The translations under genes were made by a program, and so were the position numbers. From the NCBI GenBank assembly GCA_947462335.1, contig OX381710.1, forward strand, positions 26,381,772-26,445,771: a stretch of DNA of 64,000 nucleotides. The letters are read 5' to 3'. The notes beneath the pieces were generated by a model. The model was not told where the DNA came from and did no database searches. It worked only from the letters and a program-made list of their open reading frames with translations. This stretch comes from Harmothoe impar (lineage: Eukaryota > Annelida > Polychaeta > Phyllodocida > Polynoidae). Positions 47,901 through 57,453 of the stretch are shown one piece after another. Numbering within the stretch: position 1 is the first letter of the stretch; each line of letters starts with the position of its first letter.

Positions 47901-49588
47901 CATTTTGTTTGTGTCTCATCAACAGTGTTCAGACAGAAAATGTGATATGAAACAAACTTACCTGCACCGTTGGCGAGCATCATACCAGGTTTCGTGGGCC
48001 ATGTGGATTATGATACTTTGTGCTGTTGGTGTTGTACCTAATTATCAGTGTTGATGTCAATGTGTTGTATAATTCAGTGGCCCTATGGCAACAGAAGTTT
48101 TTCAATGGTATTTTAGATGCTGCTCAGAGGCAAGGGCTAACTAATGTGCATATCAAACATTATAGCTACAGAAATATATTTGTACACTGAACATGAATAG
48201 GTGTTTTTTCATAAATAGGGATTTAACTCTTCCTTTCCCAGATCATTTTTGGGTGTTTTTTGGACTATAGATGATGGCATGAGCATTTAAGAACTTTTGG
48301 AATTATGTAAATATTTAAATTACAAGTGAATTGGTGATAATATGAACTAAGGATGTTGACCTAAAAGGGTGGTACCTTAGTTTCCAATATCTATATAAAC
48401 AAGCAAGATATGGCTCTATCAAAATAGCAATGATATAAAAAAAGTGGATCTTGAACCAATATTCAAACTGCAATATTTCAGGGTTCAGTTCATCAATTGA
48501 GATGGAATAAATATCATATTGTAGGTTTTGTTAGGTATTTTCAGATTTTGTATGTGGAATGGTCATGACGGCCATATCTGATATGGTTACCATGGCAACC
48601 AATAAATCACAAAATCATTATTTCTAGCATGTCTGTTGCTATGGCAACGGATATTTTGACCAAAATCACACCAAAAAGAATGGGAAATATTAGTATCATC
48701 TTTTTAATCTTGAAAAACTCTCTAAAGCAGGTTTTTACAAAAAAAATCATATTGTCCTACATTTTTAATGATTTTTACCTGAAAAATCGATTAAATATGG
48801 GTAAAAATCGGGTTGATTGTCCCCCAAGTTGGCAAGCCAACCATATGAAGGAAAATATTACCAGAGATAAATGGTTTAGGGTCCCTCGAGACTGCATAGC
48901 AAATAGTGAGAATCCAAAAAATCTAAGCTTTTAAGCAATTTTTGAAAAATTGGCAGGGGGGCTCAAAATCGGCCAAAAATCGGCCAAAAATTCGCATAAA
49001 TGCGCGATCGGGAAAGGAAGAGTATTAAACGAAATGTAAATCTACGTTTTGATATGTATACAATTATCAATGTATTTAGTTGTTTCTTTATGATTTTCTT
49101 GCACGTGAAAATACATAAAAAAGTTGCTGAATCTATCCACGTCTTCATATTTCTTTACAAATCTACATTCAATATCTACGTAGTTGCCGGGGAGCAGTAC
49201 TAGTCTATACATTTATTTATAGGAAGACATTAGCCATTACCCAGCTAACAGAAAAACGTTATTTTACCTCAAAATAACGTTATAAAATTTCATATAACGT
49301 TATGCCATAGTAAGGAGCCTCAGAGAAACGTTATTTAACGTTATATAACGTTATAAAATGTTGTATAACGTTTTTTGTTTACCGGGTATTAGCAGATAAT
49401 TCCGAGCATGATGCTGTAAACCTTTAGTCAACTGTCTAAGGAGTAGATACCTTTTTTATTGCAGATGAATGGTTTTCTTTCATCGAAGCAGTTAACTGCT
49501 GTGACATTTACTGCAGAATCGATGGTACTTAGCGTTGCCAGTCCGCAATGTTTACATCCAGCTGCTGGGTCCGTTTGTAGTTTATTCC
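44910..49588 (-). CDS. C-type lectin-like transmembrane receptor with cytoplasmic ITAM
   Basis: Seven exons with good borders: lectin C-terminal part (49451-49588), lectin N-terminal parts (47962-48022, 47641-47774), Gly/Ser linker (46148-46243), transmembrane (45799-45921) and two tail exons (45549-45629, 44910-44971). Linker, TM and tail join in phase 1 without a break. The TM span is VVIPVLCVVGGCIITIGIGCII followed by WRKAK. The tail contains YDNL, then YDGL-REDGQH-YEEI, which fits the ITAM rule YxxL/I-x6-8-YxxL/I with an acidic residue upstream. ITAMs are phosphorylated by Src-family kinases and recruit Syk-type kinases. No signal-peptide exon is seen. The lectin exons lie in an unexpected order, so the 5' structure is uncertain. 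Confidence 0.7.
45297..45415 (-). mobile_element. 119-bp MITE with 28-bp near-perfect inverted ends
   Basis: GGCCACCGTCCACAGAGCAT begins the left arm, and the right arm is its reverse complement with one mismatch over 28 bp. It sits in an intron of the lectin receptor gene. Confidence 0.8.
45549..45629 (-). CDS. Lectin receptor tail exon 1
   Basis: 81 nt, phase 1 at both ends, acceptor TTTTGTAG and donor CGTG|GTAAGT. It encodes a polar tail containing GGYDNLA, a third YxxL motif that could serve signalling or endocytosis. Confidence 0.75.
45799..45921 (-). CDS. Lectin receptor transmembrane exon
   Basis: 123 nt, acceptor TTTTTCAG and donor GGAG|GTATTT, phase 1. One hydrophobic span of about 22 residues with basic residues on the C-terminal side sets a type I orientation. 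Confidence 0.8.
46148..46243 (-). CDS. Lectin receptor juxtamembrane linker exon
   Basis: 96 nt, acceptor TTGTTAAG and donor CAAG|GTGAGTA, phase 1. It encodes a Gly/Ser/Asp-rich stalk. Confidence 0.7.
47165..47465. repeat. G-rich tandem/inverted repeat block
   Basis: Long G-runs at both ends enclose repeated units of the form GACCCCTT...GAGGGGACCAAAA. It occupies the intron where the missing C-terminal lectin exon would be expected. Confidence 0.7.
47641..47774 (-). CDS. C-type lectin-like domain exon E2
   Basis: 134 nt, acceptor CATTAG and donor ACTG|GTAACA. It starts RDAGLDLAVFPG and contains FWIGLYSRKW, the conserved LA(V/T) and W-I-G-L blocks of the C-type lectin fold. Confidence 0.75.
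47962..48022 (-). CDS. C-type lectin-like domain exon E1
   Basis: 61 nt, phase 1 in and phase 2 out. It encodes HETWYDARQRC, the typical W-x2-A-x3-C helix, and joins in frame to exon E2. The donor is GCAG|GTAAGT. Confidence 0.7.
48586..48648. promoter_or_regulatory. Two X-box-like palindromes
   Basis: GTTACCATGGCAAC (48586-48599) and GTTGCTATGGCAAC (48635-48648) both match the RFX X-box rule. They lie about 0.6 kb upstream of exon E1 of the lectin receptor. They may simply be part of a repeat. Confidence 0.4.
49240..49386 (-). mobile_element. AACGTTATA-type MITE, copy 3 (inverted)
   Basis: 147 bp from CCCAGCTAACA to TGTTTACCGGG. It is the reverse-orientation match of the copies at 3339 and 52384, with dense AACGTTAT palindromes. 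It lies in an intron between lectin exons. Confidence 0.8.
49451..49588 (-). CDS. C-type lectin-like domain exon E3 (C-terminal half)
   Basis: 138 nt, acceptor TTTTGACAG and donor AAAG|GTATCT, phase 1. It has the Cys pair and the FIC ending (CFDERKPFICNKK) of a C-type lectin domain, plus an NVT glycosylation site. It lies 5' of exons E1 and E2 rather than 3'. Confidence 0.7.
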
Positions 49589-51632
49589 CTGTCAAAAGCC
49601 AGTGCAGTTTAATTGACTTACACAATTGACTGAATTGTGCAATAATATCAGTAGACCTACGCTAGTAGTAACAATGCTATCTGTCGTTGAGGCTACCATT
49701 GTTTGAGGAATCAGTATGAATGAACGTTTGAATGTTTCGATCTATACTGTTGTCATATTGGGCCATCGTCAATTAGCATTGCACTAATATCTGAGATTTG
49801 ATATGCACGAAAGTAAGTAACACTACAATCGGCGATTAGGTGTGTAGTTTGGGTTTATTGTACATTAGGTATGCAATGTTGTGCACCTAGTACCCTACCC
49901 AGCTCTCTCTGAGTAGCCAGTGGTGCGTGCTCCTTACATACAAATACCGTGGTGCAGCACCACTAGTGTAAGGCGTAGGTACCAGGTAGCAGGTATGGAT
50001 ATGCATTGTCCTCGACGTATAGGCGGCGACAATGCAATCGTATATGATATTCTTGTAAAGTACAGGTTGATTAATAGGGGTTAAGCATTCATAATATCAC
50101 ATAACTCTCCCCCTCGGGAAAAAATTATTGCAACAATAATTTGGCTAAATGAAATGGTGCAAGGGCACCAAAATTACATTCATAATATCTTATTCGGTTT
50201 GTATTGTACACACCTAGTTTTCTTTATAATCTAACACATTACAACAATTTATACACAATTATAGCTATACATTTTCAAATAGGATAACTGTAATAGGTTT
50301 TTCGAGAAATACTCTGAATCTGTCATAACTAAAATTTGAGAACTAACACACTTAAATAGTCTACTAGATATACACAAAACACTATAATAAACAACCTTCA
50401 TTTGTTATATTCAGATGTGGTAATTATAACATCTAGATAAATAAGGTTACCAGATGTCCAAATTTTTAGATCGGGAACACTCAATGTCCAGCATAAAAAA
50501 GTTTACAAGATTGGATTAAGGTCGGATCACATAATGATGGTTACAGATGACTATAAAGTAATGTTCGTGATTAATGATTAGGTGGTATTTTTGGCCGATT
50601 TCAGATTCATTTATCAGAAAAATACCTATCTCAGTAGAATTTCAAAAACTAAGATAAATGTCGATATCAACCTAAATAACGGAAAATAATGACCTATGTG
50701 AAAAATCGCAATATAACACTGGTATTGTGAGTTCTGATATAGTTACTTATACATAAAGAACGATTATGCAGTAATCCTATGTATCGACTAACATTTGCAC
50801 ATTAAGGGTGGTTAATATAGCCAATTATCTTTGATTCATATATCACGAGATATTTAGAGAAGACCCATGTCGTAAAGGACTTTACAGGCTCCCCTTACAC
50901 CTTATGCTCCAGTTGGATTTTTGATCTGTCCAAGAGTTTCCTCAAGAAATATATATATTGGTTTTGAAAATCCTCAGGTATAGTTCAAAAACTGTTTATA
51001 TCATAAGCGACAGTTCAACCTTAGGAGATCAGTGAAGAAATTAGAAAGATAGTTCAATTTTGTAGAATTTGAAACTAAAGGCATTCAGTGCTTGGCTACA
51101 CTGCAGATGAGATTTTTAAAGCTCTACCAACACTGAATGTGAATACAGAAAAACAATAACTCAATACACAAAAGTTCAACACGTAGAGTATGATTGAATC
51201 ATCGATAACCCGATGGCGACTTTGGCTTGTCGGTGAATGTGCTTGTCACAATTAGCGATTACAAAACGGATCGGGACTTCTAGGTCTCCTGAGTAAAATT
51301 TTGAATGATTATAAATTTTGACTATTGATTACTCTTAGGTGATCAACTGATTCAATCAAATCTTTACAATATATATACGCTAAATAACACATTCAAAGAT
51401 TGGCGAATCTTAACAATGTTTGCTCATAAATGGTTTATGTTAATAAGCTTGGAAGAGACAATTTGTACTAAAACAAATTGTGTCATACAGGGTCAGTACC
51501 TGAAATAAAAACATTAATAAAAATACACACAATAGTAATACAAAATCGCTTGTATACAAAACATGCAATACATTGTACCCCGCAGGATTTATCATAATTG
51601 AGATGCTGATTTTAATTATGGCCAATTCTATG
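49589..51632. other. 2 kb AT-rich region without a supported gene
   Basis: I searched the minus strand for a lectin N-terminal exon or a signal peptide exon and saw none. Confidence 0.45.
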
Positions 51633-52087
51633 TTATTTGGAGCTAGTTACCCATACGGCAGAGATATTGTGTAATACTTGACCTTCTTCGAAAACAAACA
51701 CATCCTTTGCATATTTGATTTTAAGATACACCTTGGTGTTGGCAGGTCCCATAATATGGTACCGGGAAGTCCTGCACTTAAAGAAACACTTGTAGATGTT
51801 GTACACGCCTGCCAAAACCATAATCGCTAGAACCACATAAAAACCTATGACCAAATAGGTGGTCATAGTAGTGGTGTCATTGGATGTCATTGTGCTATTG
51901 AAAGCATCCGGAAAACTACTGTCTGCGGCAGTGTTCACCCGTGACAGGTTCCTAAGGGACACGTCAAGGTCATGGAAATCTGGCGATTTCCACGGAGTGA
52001 GGGTCACATTTGCCCCTAGGGCTGACTTGAATCCAATAAGGATTGTGAACAAACCATGGATCCTGTAAAGTAAGTAGAGTGAAATGC
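51633..52087 (-). pseudogene. Envelope-like fragment 2: membrane-proximal region, TM and tail
   Basis: About 150 codons contain a short ectodomain with several N-x-S/T sites, one membrane span of about 23 residues, a Cys-containing juxtamembrane stretch and a polar tail ending in a stop at 51633. The membrane-proximal PDFHD block resembles PDLHD in fragment 1 (53865-55279), so the two are related. The 5' side is lost at a TTAA that borders the composite insertion. It is only the C-terminal piece of a glycoprotein of errantivirus/baculovirus-F-like type, by inference. Confidence 0.4.
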
Positions 52088-52383
52088 TTAACGACACAAC
52101 CCTGGAAACAAATTCCCGTGAATTCCCCCTGAATAACACGGGTTGAACTGGGGTCAGTCCCGGGAATAACTCGGGTTCTATTCCCGTGATTTCACAGGAT
52201 TTTGTGAGCAAAAATTCCCGTTATATCACAGGATTCTGTTAAAGAGGGGTGCATGGGTTCAAATCCCATACTAGTAGACCTGAATGGTTCTAGTGAACCT
52301 GTCTAGTGTGATTTATCGAAATATTCTTACAAAAACATCCACATACATTCCTTTTGACCACTAACAATCTTACACATGCTTCA

Positions 52384-52529
52384 CAGTAAACAAAAAACGT
52401 TATGCAACATTTTATAATGTTATATAACGTTAAATAATGTTTCTCTAAGGCTCCTTACTATGGCATAACATTATATGAAATTTTATAACGTTATTTTGAT
52501 GTGAAATAACGTTTTTTTTGTTAGCTGGG
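52384..52529 (+). mobile_element. AACGTTATA-type MITE, copy 4 (nested)
   Basis: 146 bp, CAGTAAACAAAAAACGTTAT to TTGTTAGCTGG, in the same orientation as the copy at 3339. It was inserted inside the TTAA-flanked element, so it is younger than that element. Confidence 0.8.
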
Positions 52530-52532
52530 TTG

Positions 52533-52603
52533 TCCTGTTCAGGAACTGAACCTGCTACCCTTAGACCCATAGTCCCGTGCTCTAGCGACTGACCTACTGG
52601 GAC
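52533..52603 (-). repeat. tRNA-like repeat
   Basis: The minus strand carries an A-box-like TAGGTCAGTCGCTAGAGC and a B-box-like GGTTCAGTTCC at tRNA spacing. It is followed directly by MITE sequence and is not a clean tRNA. Confidence 0.45.
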
Positions 52604-52852
52604 ATGCATTGGGAGAGGTACATGATCTGTGACCAGTGGTGACTGTACCATAATATTATGTATACATAGAGTTGTTGTTGACAAAGAGAGAAGCAGGATA
52701 GACATGAGGGACCTTTAGCAAACCCAACGTAGCCAATTAAACGTAAACATATCCTATACTTTTAACACTTAGCTACGTCTGCGTATAGTAGGCTTAGATG
52801 AACATGAATGTAGATTTTCCCATTATTTCTTTCATGCAAAAAAAAAAGATCA

Positions 52853-52913
52853 TATTCGAACTATCCACCTTCAGATCTATAGTGCTGGGCTCTACAGACT
52901 GAGCTAACCGGGC
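52853..52913 (-). repeat. tRNA-like repeat, GCCCGGTTAGCTCAG family, copy 1
   Basis: The reverse strand reads GCCCGGTTAGCTCAGTCTGT and later a degenerate TTCGAA B box. It is a direct repeat of 53111-53174. Confidence 0.5.
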
Positions 52914-52977
52914 TTGCTGAATGGTTGATGCTTAGAGTGATAGAGTTTCATTCTACACCCTCACTCTCTGATACAAA

Positions 52978-53089
52978 TAGGGACCTTTAACAAACCTGAT
53001 GTAGCTCCCTAAACGCTGATGTAGCAATGGCAAAATTGTAGGCTACATCTGGGTCTAATGAACTACCTTAGCTTTGCTAAAGGTCCCTA
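52978..53089. mobile_element. 112-bp MITE with TAGGGACCTTTA ends
   Basis: TAGGGACCTTTAACAAA pairs with TTTGCTAAAGGTCCCTA. Subterminal TGTAGC/GCTACA motifs are also inverted. Related ends occur at 52706, 53205-53315 and about 53437-53453. Confidence 0.75.
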
Positions 53090-53110
53090 TTTTTCCCATC
53101 ATAGCTCATT

Positions 53111-53174
53111 AGGGATTCGACCTCTCCACCTTCAGATCTAAAGTGCTAGGCTCTACAGACTGAGCTAACCGGGC
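53111..53174 (-). repeat. tRNA-like repeat, GCCCGGTTAGCTCAG family, copy 2
   Basis: The minus strand has box A (TTAGCTCAGTCTGTAGAGC) and box B (AGGTCGAATCCC). The anticodon arm (around AGATCT) does not form a standard loop, so it is a tRNA-derived relic. Confidence 0.5.
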
Positions 53175-53204
53175 CTGCTGAATGGTTGATGCATGGAAAG
53201 GTAA

Positions 53205-53315
53205 TAGGGACCTGTAGTAATGTCGATGCATCCCATTTAGAGATGACGTAGCCTATGCCTGTAACATTGCTATGTTTGTGTTTAATGAGATATTTCAGGT
53301 TGCTAAAGGTCTCTA
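53205..53315. mobile_element. 111-bp MITE, diverged AGGGACC family copy
   Basis: It starts TAGGGACCTGTAGTAA and ends GGTTGCTAAAGGTCTCTA. The length matches the copy at 52978. Confidence 0.6.
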
Positions 53316-53540
53316 ATGTTTCATTCTGCACTCTCTCTATGTGTGATAAAAGTCAGGAGATTCATTAGGTATGCAATCTGAAGACGTAGCAGTACTGAAA
53401 GAATAGGATACGTCTGGTTTGATGAGCTACGTTGGATTTGCTAAAGGTCCCTATTGTCCCATGCACTAGCATGTGGCCCATGGAGACAGGGAGAGGGTGC
53501 ATATTAAACACTACCGCTCCATGCATCAACCATTCAGCAA

Positions 53541-53604
53541 GCCCGGTTGGGTCAGGCTGCAGAGCCTAGCACTCTAGATCTGAAGGTGGAGAGGTCAAAT
53601 CCCT
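53541..53604 (+). repeat. tRNA-like repeat, copy 3, opposite strand
   Basis: GCCCGGTTGGGTCAGGCTGC to GTCAAATCCCT is the inverted partner of the copies at 52853 and 53111. The pair could fold the insertion into a long hairpin. Confidence 0.5.
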
Positions 53605-53864
53605 AGTTATCTTTTTTTTTTGTATCCGTCATTTAGAAAACATTTCTTTCACACCAACATGTAGAGGATGTGGTTCAATGAGTGAACTGGCACAGGGGTT
53701 TGAACCCACATCCTGCTGATTTGCTAGGGTAAATCCTGTGATTTTACAAGATTCTACATGTAAAATCATGTCTTTCAATCCCGTGATATCACGGGAAATT
53801 TTGCTCACAGAATCCCCAAAACTTCCCAGGAATATCTCGTGACTTGTTACCAGGGAATACTTAA

Positions 53865-55279
53865 AACAAAACTGCTAGTAACTGGGCCATAATCATATAA
53901 AATATGTGCCCCCAATTATAGGATGGCTGCTGATATATTTTATCAAGCTGAATTTGATGTTCAGCTTTTCTGATAATATCAGAAACGCAATTTTCCTCAT
54001 GATTCAAAAGTTGGATTTGTCTTGAGAAATTCACATGTATATCATGCAGATCTGGAATGTCCAGATTGATTAAATCTCCCCCTTTAACATTTTGAACTTC
54101 AATGTCGATTGTAAGAAATAATGACAAATTCACCCCAGTGTTTATGGTGAAGTTTGAGTCAAATTCGCAAATGATATTGTCAGAGCTCAAGACATACAAA
54201 TTTGTCCGTAGGCTGCATGTACACGACAAATCTAGTATTGACATTGGAGCTAGTTTAACCCTTTAGGGCCGAGCATTGACCATAGCCCTGGGAGGGTTCC
54301 TATGAAAATGTCCCGGCCCCTTCACCAGCAAATTTTCTTTTTGGTCGGCCTAAAAGGGTTAACTCTCGTGTTAATTCTATAAGAACACTCTATCACCCCC
54401 ACATTTTCATTTGTAATTAAAATGTACCTAGTGTCAGTAACTCTGATGTGCCTGAAATCTGGGGCAGTGTCAGTGTTGTACCTGAACACACATTGTTTCT
54501 TTATTTCCCCAAAATTTAGATCTAGGAATATAGATCCTATGCAGTTGGTGTGGTTCAATGATAGATAGACTTCTGGATAGTTTTCTGTCATGGCACGCAT
54601 TTCAGTTGAGTAATGTGTGCCATTTATTAATAAGAATTTAGCCTTATTTTTAAGAGTAGTATATCCCAATATGCTTGAGTTGTGTGCTACCGAAGGTACA
54701 TCGAAAATTAAGATTTTCTAAATTTTGAAAGTTTGATTCATATATGTGGCTGCAATTCTTAGCACATAATTAATTTGATCCTTCACGATTTTGCTTTTCA
54801 CTACAACTTTGTTGTTGTAATAATGATTGATAGAGTCAAATGCCAATTTAAGTGAATCATTTCTTAAGAGAATCATTTCCCATTTATCAATGAGGGAAAG
54901 CATTTTGTGTGCCGCCACTAACTCGCGTGATATGTAACCATGTCTTAATCTCGAGATTGCGAAGATGAAATTCACTAAATATCTATATCACATTTCCCTT
55001 TGCAAAACCTTCCAAAGACAATCATGCACATCCTGGTCAATCCAAAGTACTCAGCATTTTAGAATTGAATTTATTCAATTTCGGAATGTCGTCAAATTGA
55101 CTAGAAAATAGGTGATGGGCCTCCTCAACGTGAGTCTTTGTTAATTTGATTAATAAATGATGTGAATGTGCCAATTTGGCAATCAGAATGTCTCCGTCAA
55201 CTTCATAGTGTTTATCAATATGAATGGTCCTGTCTAAGATTGCTAGGACAGTTTTTAATTTCTGAGTCTCTTCCTCAGC
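53865..55279 (-). pseudogene. Envelope/fusion-glycoprotein-like fragment 1, broken
   Basis: Open pieces on the minus strand (55037-55279, 54718-54975, 54322-54717, 53865-54244) together look like the ectodomain and start of the membrane anchor of an errantivirus/baculovirus-F-like glycoprotein: a heptad-rich helix, an R-x-GYIS block, a Cys-containing middle region with N-glycosylation sites, and a final hydrophobic stretch. Breaks are a frame gap at 54976-55036, an in-frame TAG at 54718-54720, a small TTAA-flanked element at 54255-54362, and truncation at 53864 by the composite insertion. No gag, protease, polymerase or LTR is visible nearby. The family call rests on pattern alone. Confidence 0.4.
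54255..54362. mobile_element. Small TTAA-flanked MITE inside envelope-like fragment
   Basis: TTAA at both ends encloses about 100 bp with inverted ends (CCCTTTAGGGCCGA and TCGGCCTAAAAGGG). The envelope-like frame is recognisable on both sides. Confidence 0.7.
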
Positions 55280-56121
55280 TCAAATAAGACACCATAGTTG
55301 TGTCTAAGAACTGGAATTTCTCCAGTGATGCCCGTCCTTGAAACATTAGGATATAAAATATCCTGAAAAGTAGATAGCAATGCACTGTTAGTCCTCCATG
55401 TGCTGTCTTTAACATGATTTAAATCGACCAAAATTCAAACACACAATGCGTCTGAAGTAAAGGGAATTTCTTACCAGATAGCCATCATAGCGGTTGGTAC
55501 CATCACGTCAACTACGTGAGTTCCAAGAAGACCTAAGTAAATACTGATTTAACAGTTACACTTAGTCGGCAAAGGTGTGTGTAGACAGCGTGAGAGCTTA
55601 TTATAAAACAATAGCGGCTTTTCAAAAGGCTGCTAAGTGGTGTGGCGTCTGGAGCGGAGTGAAGATACTTGCAGACCTGAAATAAGGCGCTTGTGCACGC
55701 TTCATGCCTGTGATTGGTCGACTAGGGTGGGCAACACCAAGTGACCAAGTCACCAAGCTGACCCCTGTGTCATTATATTTTGTAATTTAGAAGACTGGCT
55801 TCCTTCTAGAGCGGGCGCCAGTTTTGTGGGAAAAATGAAACTAGAGTCCTATTCATAAATCAGATTCTACACCTGTCACACAATTTATAACGAATATGAT
55901 GGTTTTATGATTCCTGTGTGCATATGATATTCAAATTATGGTACGATTTTAGGACTTGCATTCAGGTATACGATCTTAAAATCGTATTTGTGTGCTTTTG
56001 TTTGTAGTATTTTGTACATGGTATAGGTTTAAACGTATGTACAAACCGGGATTGTAAAAGTCCTCGATTTGATACCATACACAGTGTGACTAGAGGGCCT
56101 AACTAAAATCTAATACAAAAG
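55280..56121. other. Flank of the envelope-like fragment
   Basis: I see no supported gene. More degenerate upstream pieces of the envelope-like sequence may extend to about 55,500, but frames are short. No LTR pair is recognisable. Confidence 0.4.
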
Positions 56122-56318
56122 TACCGTAAATTCCAAACCACCAGTGCGGGTTATACACTATTCTCAAAGTCTAGGTGCGGGTAATACAAGGGTTTCTATA
56201 AGTATAGTACAGTACTAAATCGGCGGTTTTCAGACCCCAGATGCGGGTTATACGATTCTCCAAAAGTCGGGGTGCGGGTTATACGCGAGGTGCGGGTTAT
56301 ACGCGGGAATCTACGGTA
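56122..56318. mobile_element. 197-bp MITE with GTGCGGGTTATAC repeats
   Basis: The ends TACCGTAAATTCC and GGAATCTACGGTA are inverted repeats. Four to five copies of GTGCGGGTTATAC lie inside at about 56144, 56175, 56240, 56272 and 56290. Confidence 0.75.
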
Positions 56319-56481
56319 GTTTGTGGTCTTTACTAAGTATCACTATTAGAATAATTGGCCACATGTGCGGCAAATGAATAATAAACAAAGGATATGGTGT
56401 ATTGAGCCATTCTAATTCTTTGACAAGTTACCACACCGGTGTCAATGCTACGTCAAGCACCCCTAGTAGCAAACACACTGT

Positions 56482-56745
56482 GGCCCCGGACGGGGCCAGA
56501 CTGTGTTTGCAAGTCTGGCCCGGAGTGGGCTAACCGACGGGCTCCCGTCGGTTTAGGGCACTGGGCTTTGGTCTGGCCCCGTGCGGGCTTCCCATGTTGG
56601 GCGCAGATCAGGTTTTGGACGGGAAGCCCACTTTGGGCTCAGATCAGTTTTTGGACGGGCTTCCCACTTTGGGCTCAGATTTGTTTTTGGACAGGCTGAA
56701 AGTGGGTTCAGATCGGTTTTTGGACGGGTTGAAAGTGGACTAAGA
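56482..56745. repeat. GC-rich palindrome followed by 36-bp tandem repeats
   Basis: AACCGACGGG/CCCGTCGGTT (56532-56553) is a perfect 10-bp hairpin at the centre of a longer imperfect palindrome (GGGGCCAGAC...GTCTGGCCCC). Four units starting GGGCTCAGATC follow at 56599, 56635, 56671 and 56704. Confidence 0.7.
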
Positions 56746-56908
56746 TTGGATAATTATGGGTTTTTAGAATCTATTCAATCATTCTCCACTGATTTCTCGT
56801 ATTTGTTGAACCAGATATCCTAGGTCCTGCTAATCAACCCAAGGCATAATCATACTCTTATCATCAGGTTTGAGCCACATGCAGCATAGACAAGTGTCTA
56901 TGGTGCAC

Positions 56909-56935
56909 TTTTTTTTTTTTTTGAAGAGGTTTATT
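56909..56935 (-). terminator. LINE 3' end: AATAAA and poly(A) tail
   Basis: On the minus strand CAATAAACC is followed within about 8 bases by 14 As. This is the integrated copy of the polyadenylated transcript end. Confidence 0.75.
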
Positions 56936-57453
56936 GACCATAATTTCATGTAAAAGTTGAACACGTTCTTCCAATACGGTCATGAATATATATACACAGA
57001 GATGTAAGAAAATAACAATAAAGTTTGTCGTAGTCTCAAAGGAGTTCGTCTGTATGGTTGGGAATTGTCTTTAACAGTCATAAAAAATACGACTGGTCTC
57101 ATATTATAATGCACTACCACTGGGTTCAGTCCATTTTCATTATTCAACTTTAAGTTGCATAGTACATCTCTATCCTAATTTATTATCAGGTTATAAATTG
57201 TAAGGGCCACCAGGCAGTCGATTTACTATTTGAAGTCACTTGTTGGGCGATCACTTTGGTGAGAGTTCATTTCCACATCAGGTAGAGGAGTATAGTTAAG
57301 AGTAAGGTATTCCCTTTTACTATTTACTTTTAGGCAGCTAAATTTACTTTTTTGATCAATGATATTCGGCGTGTGCTCTTCAGATTTTAAGTCATTTTGC
57401 CAAAACTGGCTTAATCTTTTTTGCAGATCAGGGCGTGTCCATACGTATCATTA

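Larger units (their letters stand above)
52088..53864. mobile_element. TTAA-flanked composite insertion (about 1.77 kb)
   Basis: TTAA occurs at both borders (52088-52091, 53861-53864). The ends carry diverged inverted repeats over about 130 bp: CCCTGG-AACAA, then TTTTGTGAGCAAAA and CCCGTGATATCACGGG-like blocks. TTAA targets suggest a piggyBac-type non-autonomous element. Inside are an AACGTTATA MITE, several AGGGACC elements and tRNA-like repeats, showing nested insertions. No transposase frame is visible. Confidence 0.6.

Noticed and set aside
47360..47983. 207-codon minus-strand frame taken as one gene
   Set aside because: Only 47641-47774 is coding (lectin exon E2); the rest is intron and the G-rich repeat.
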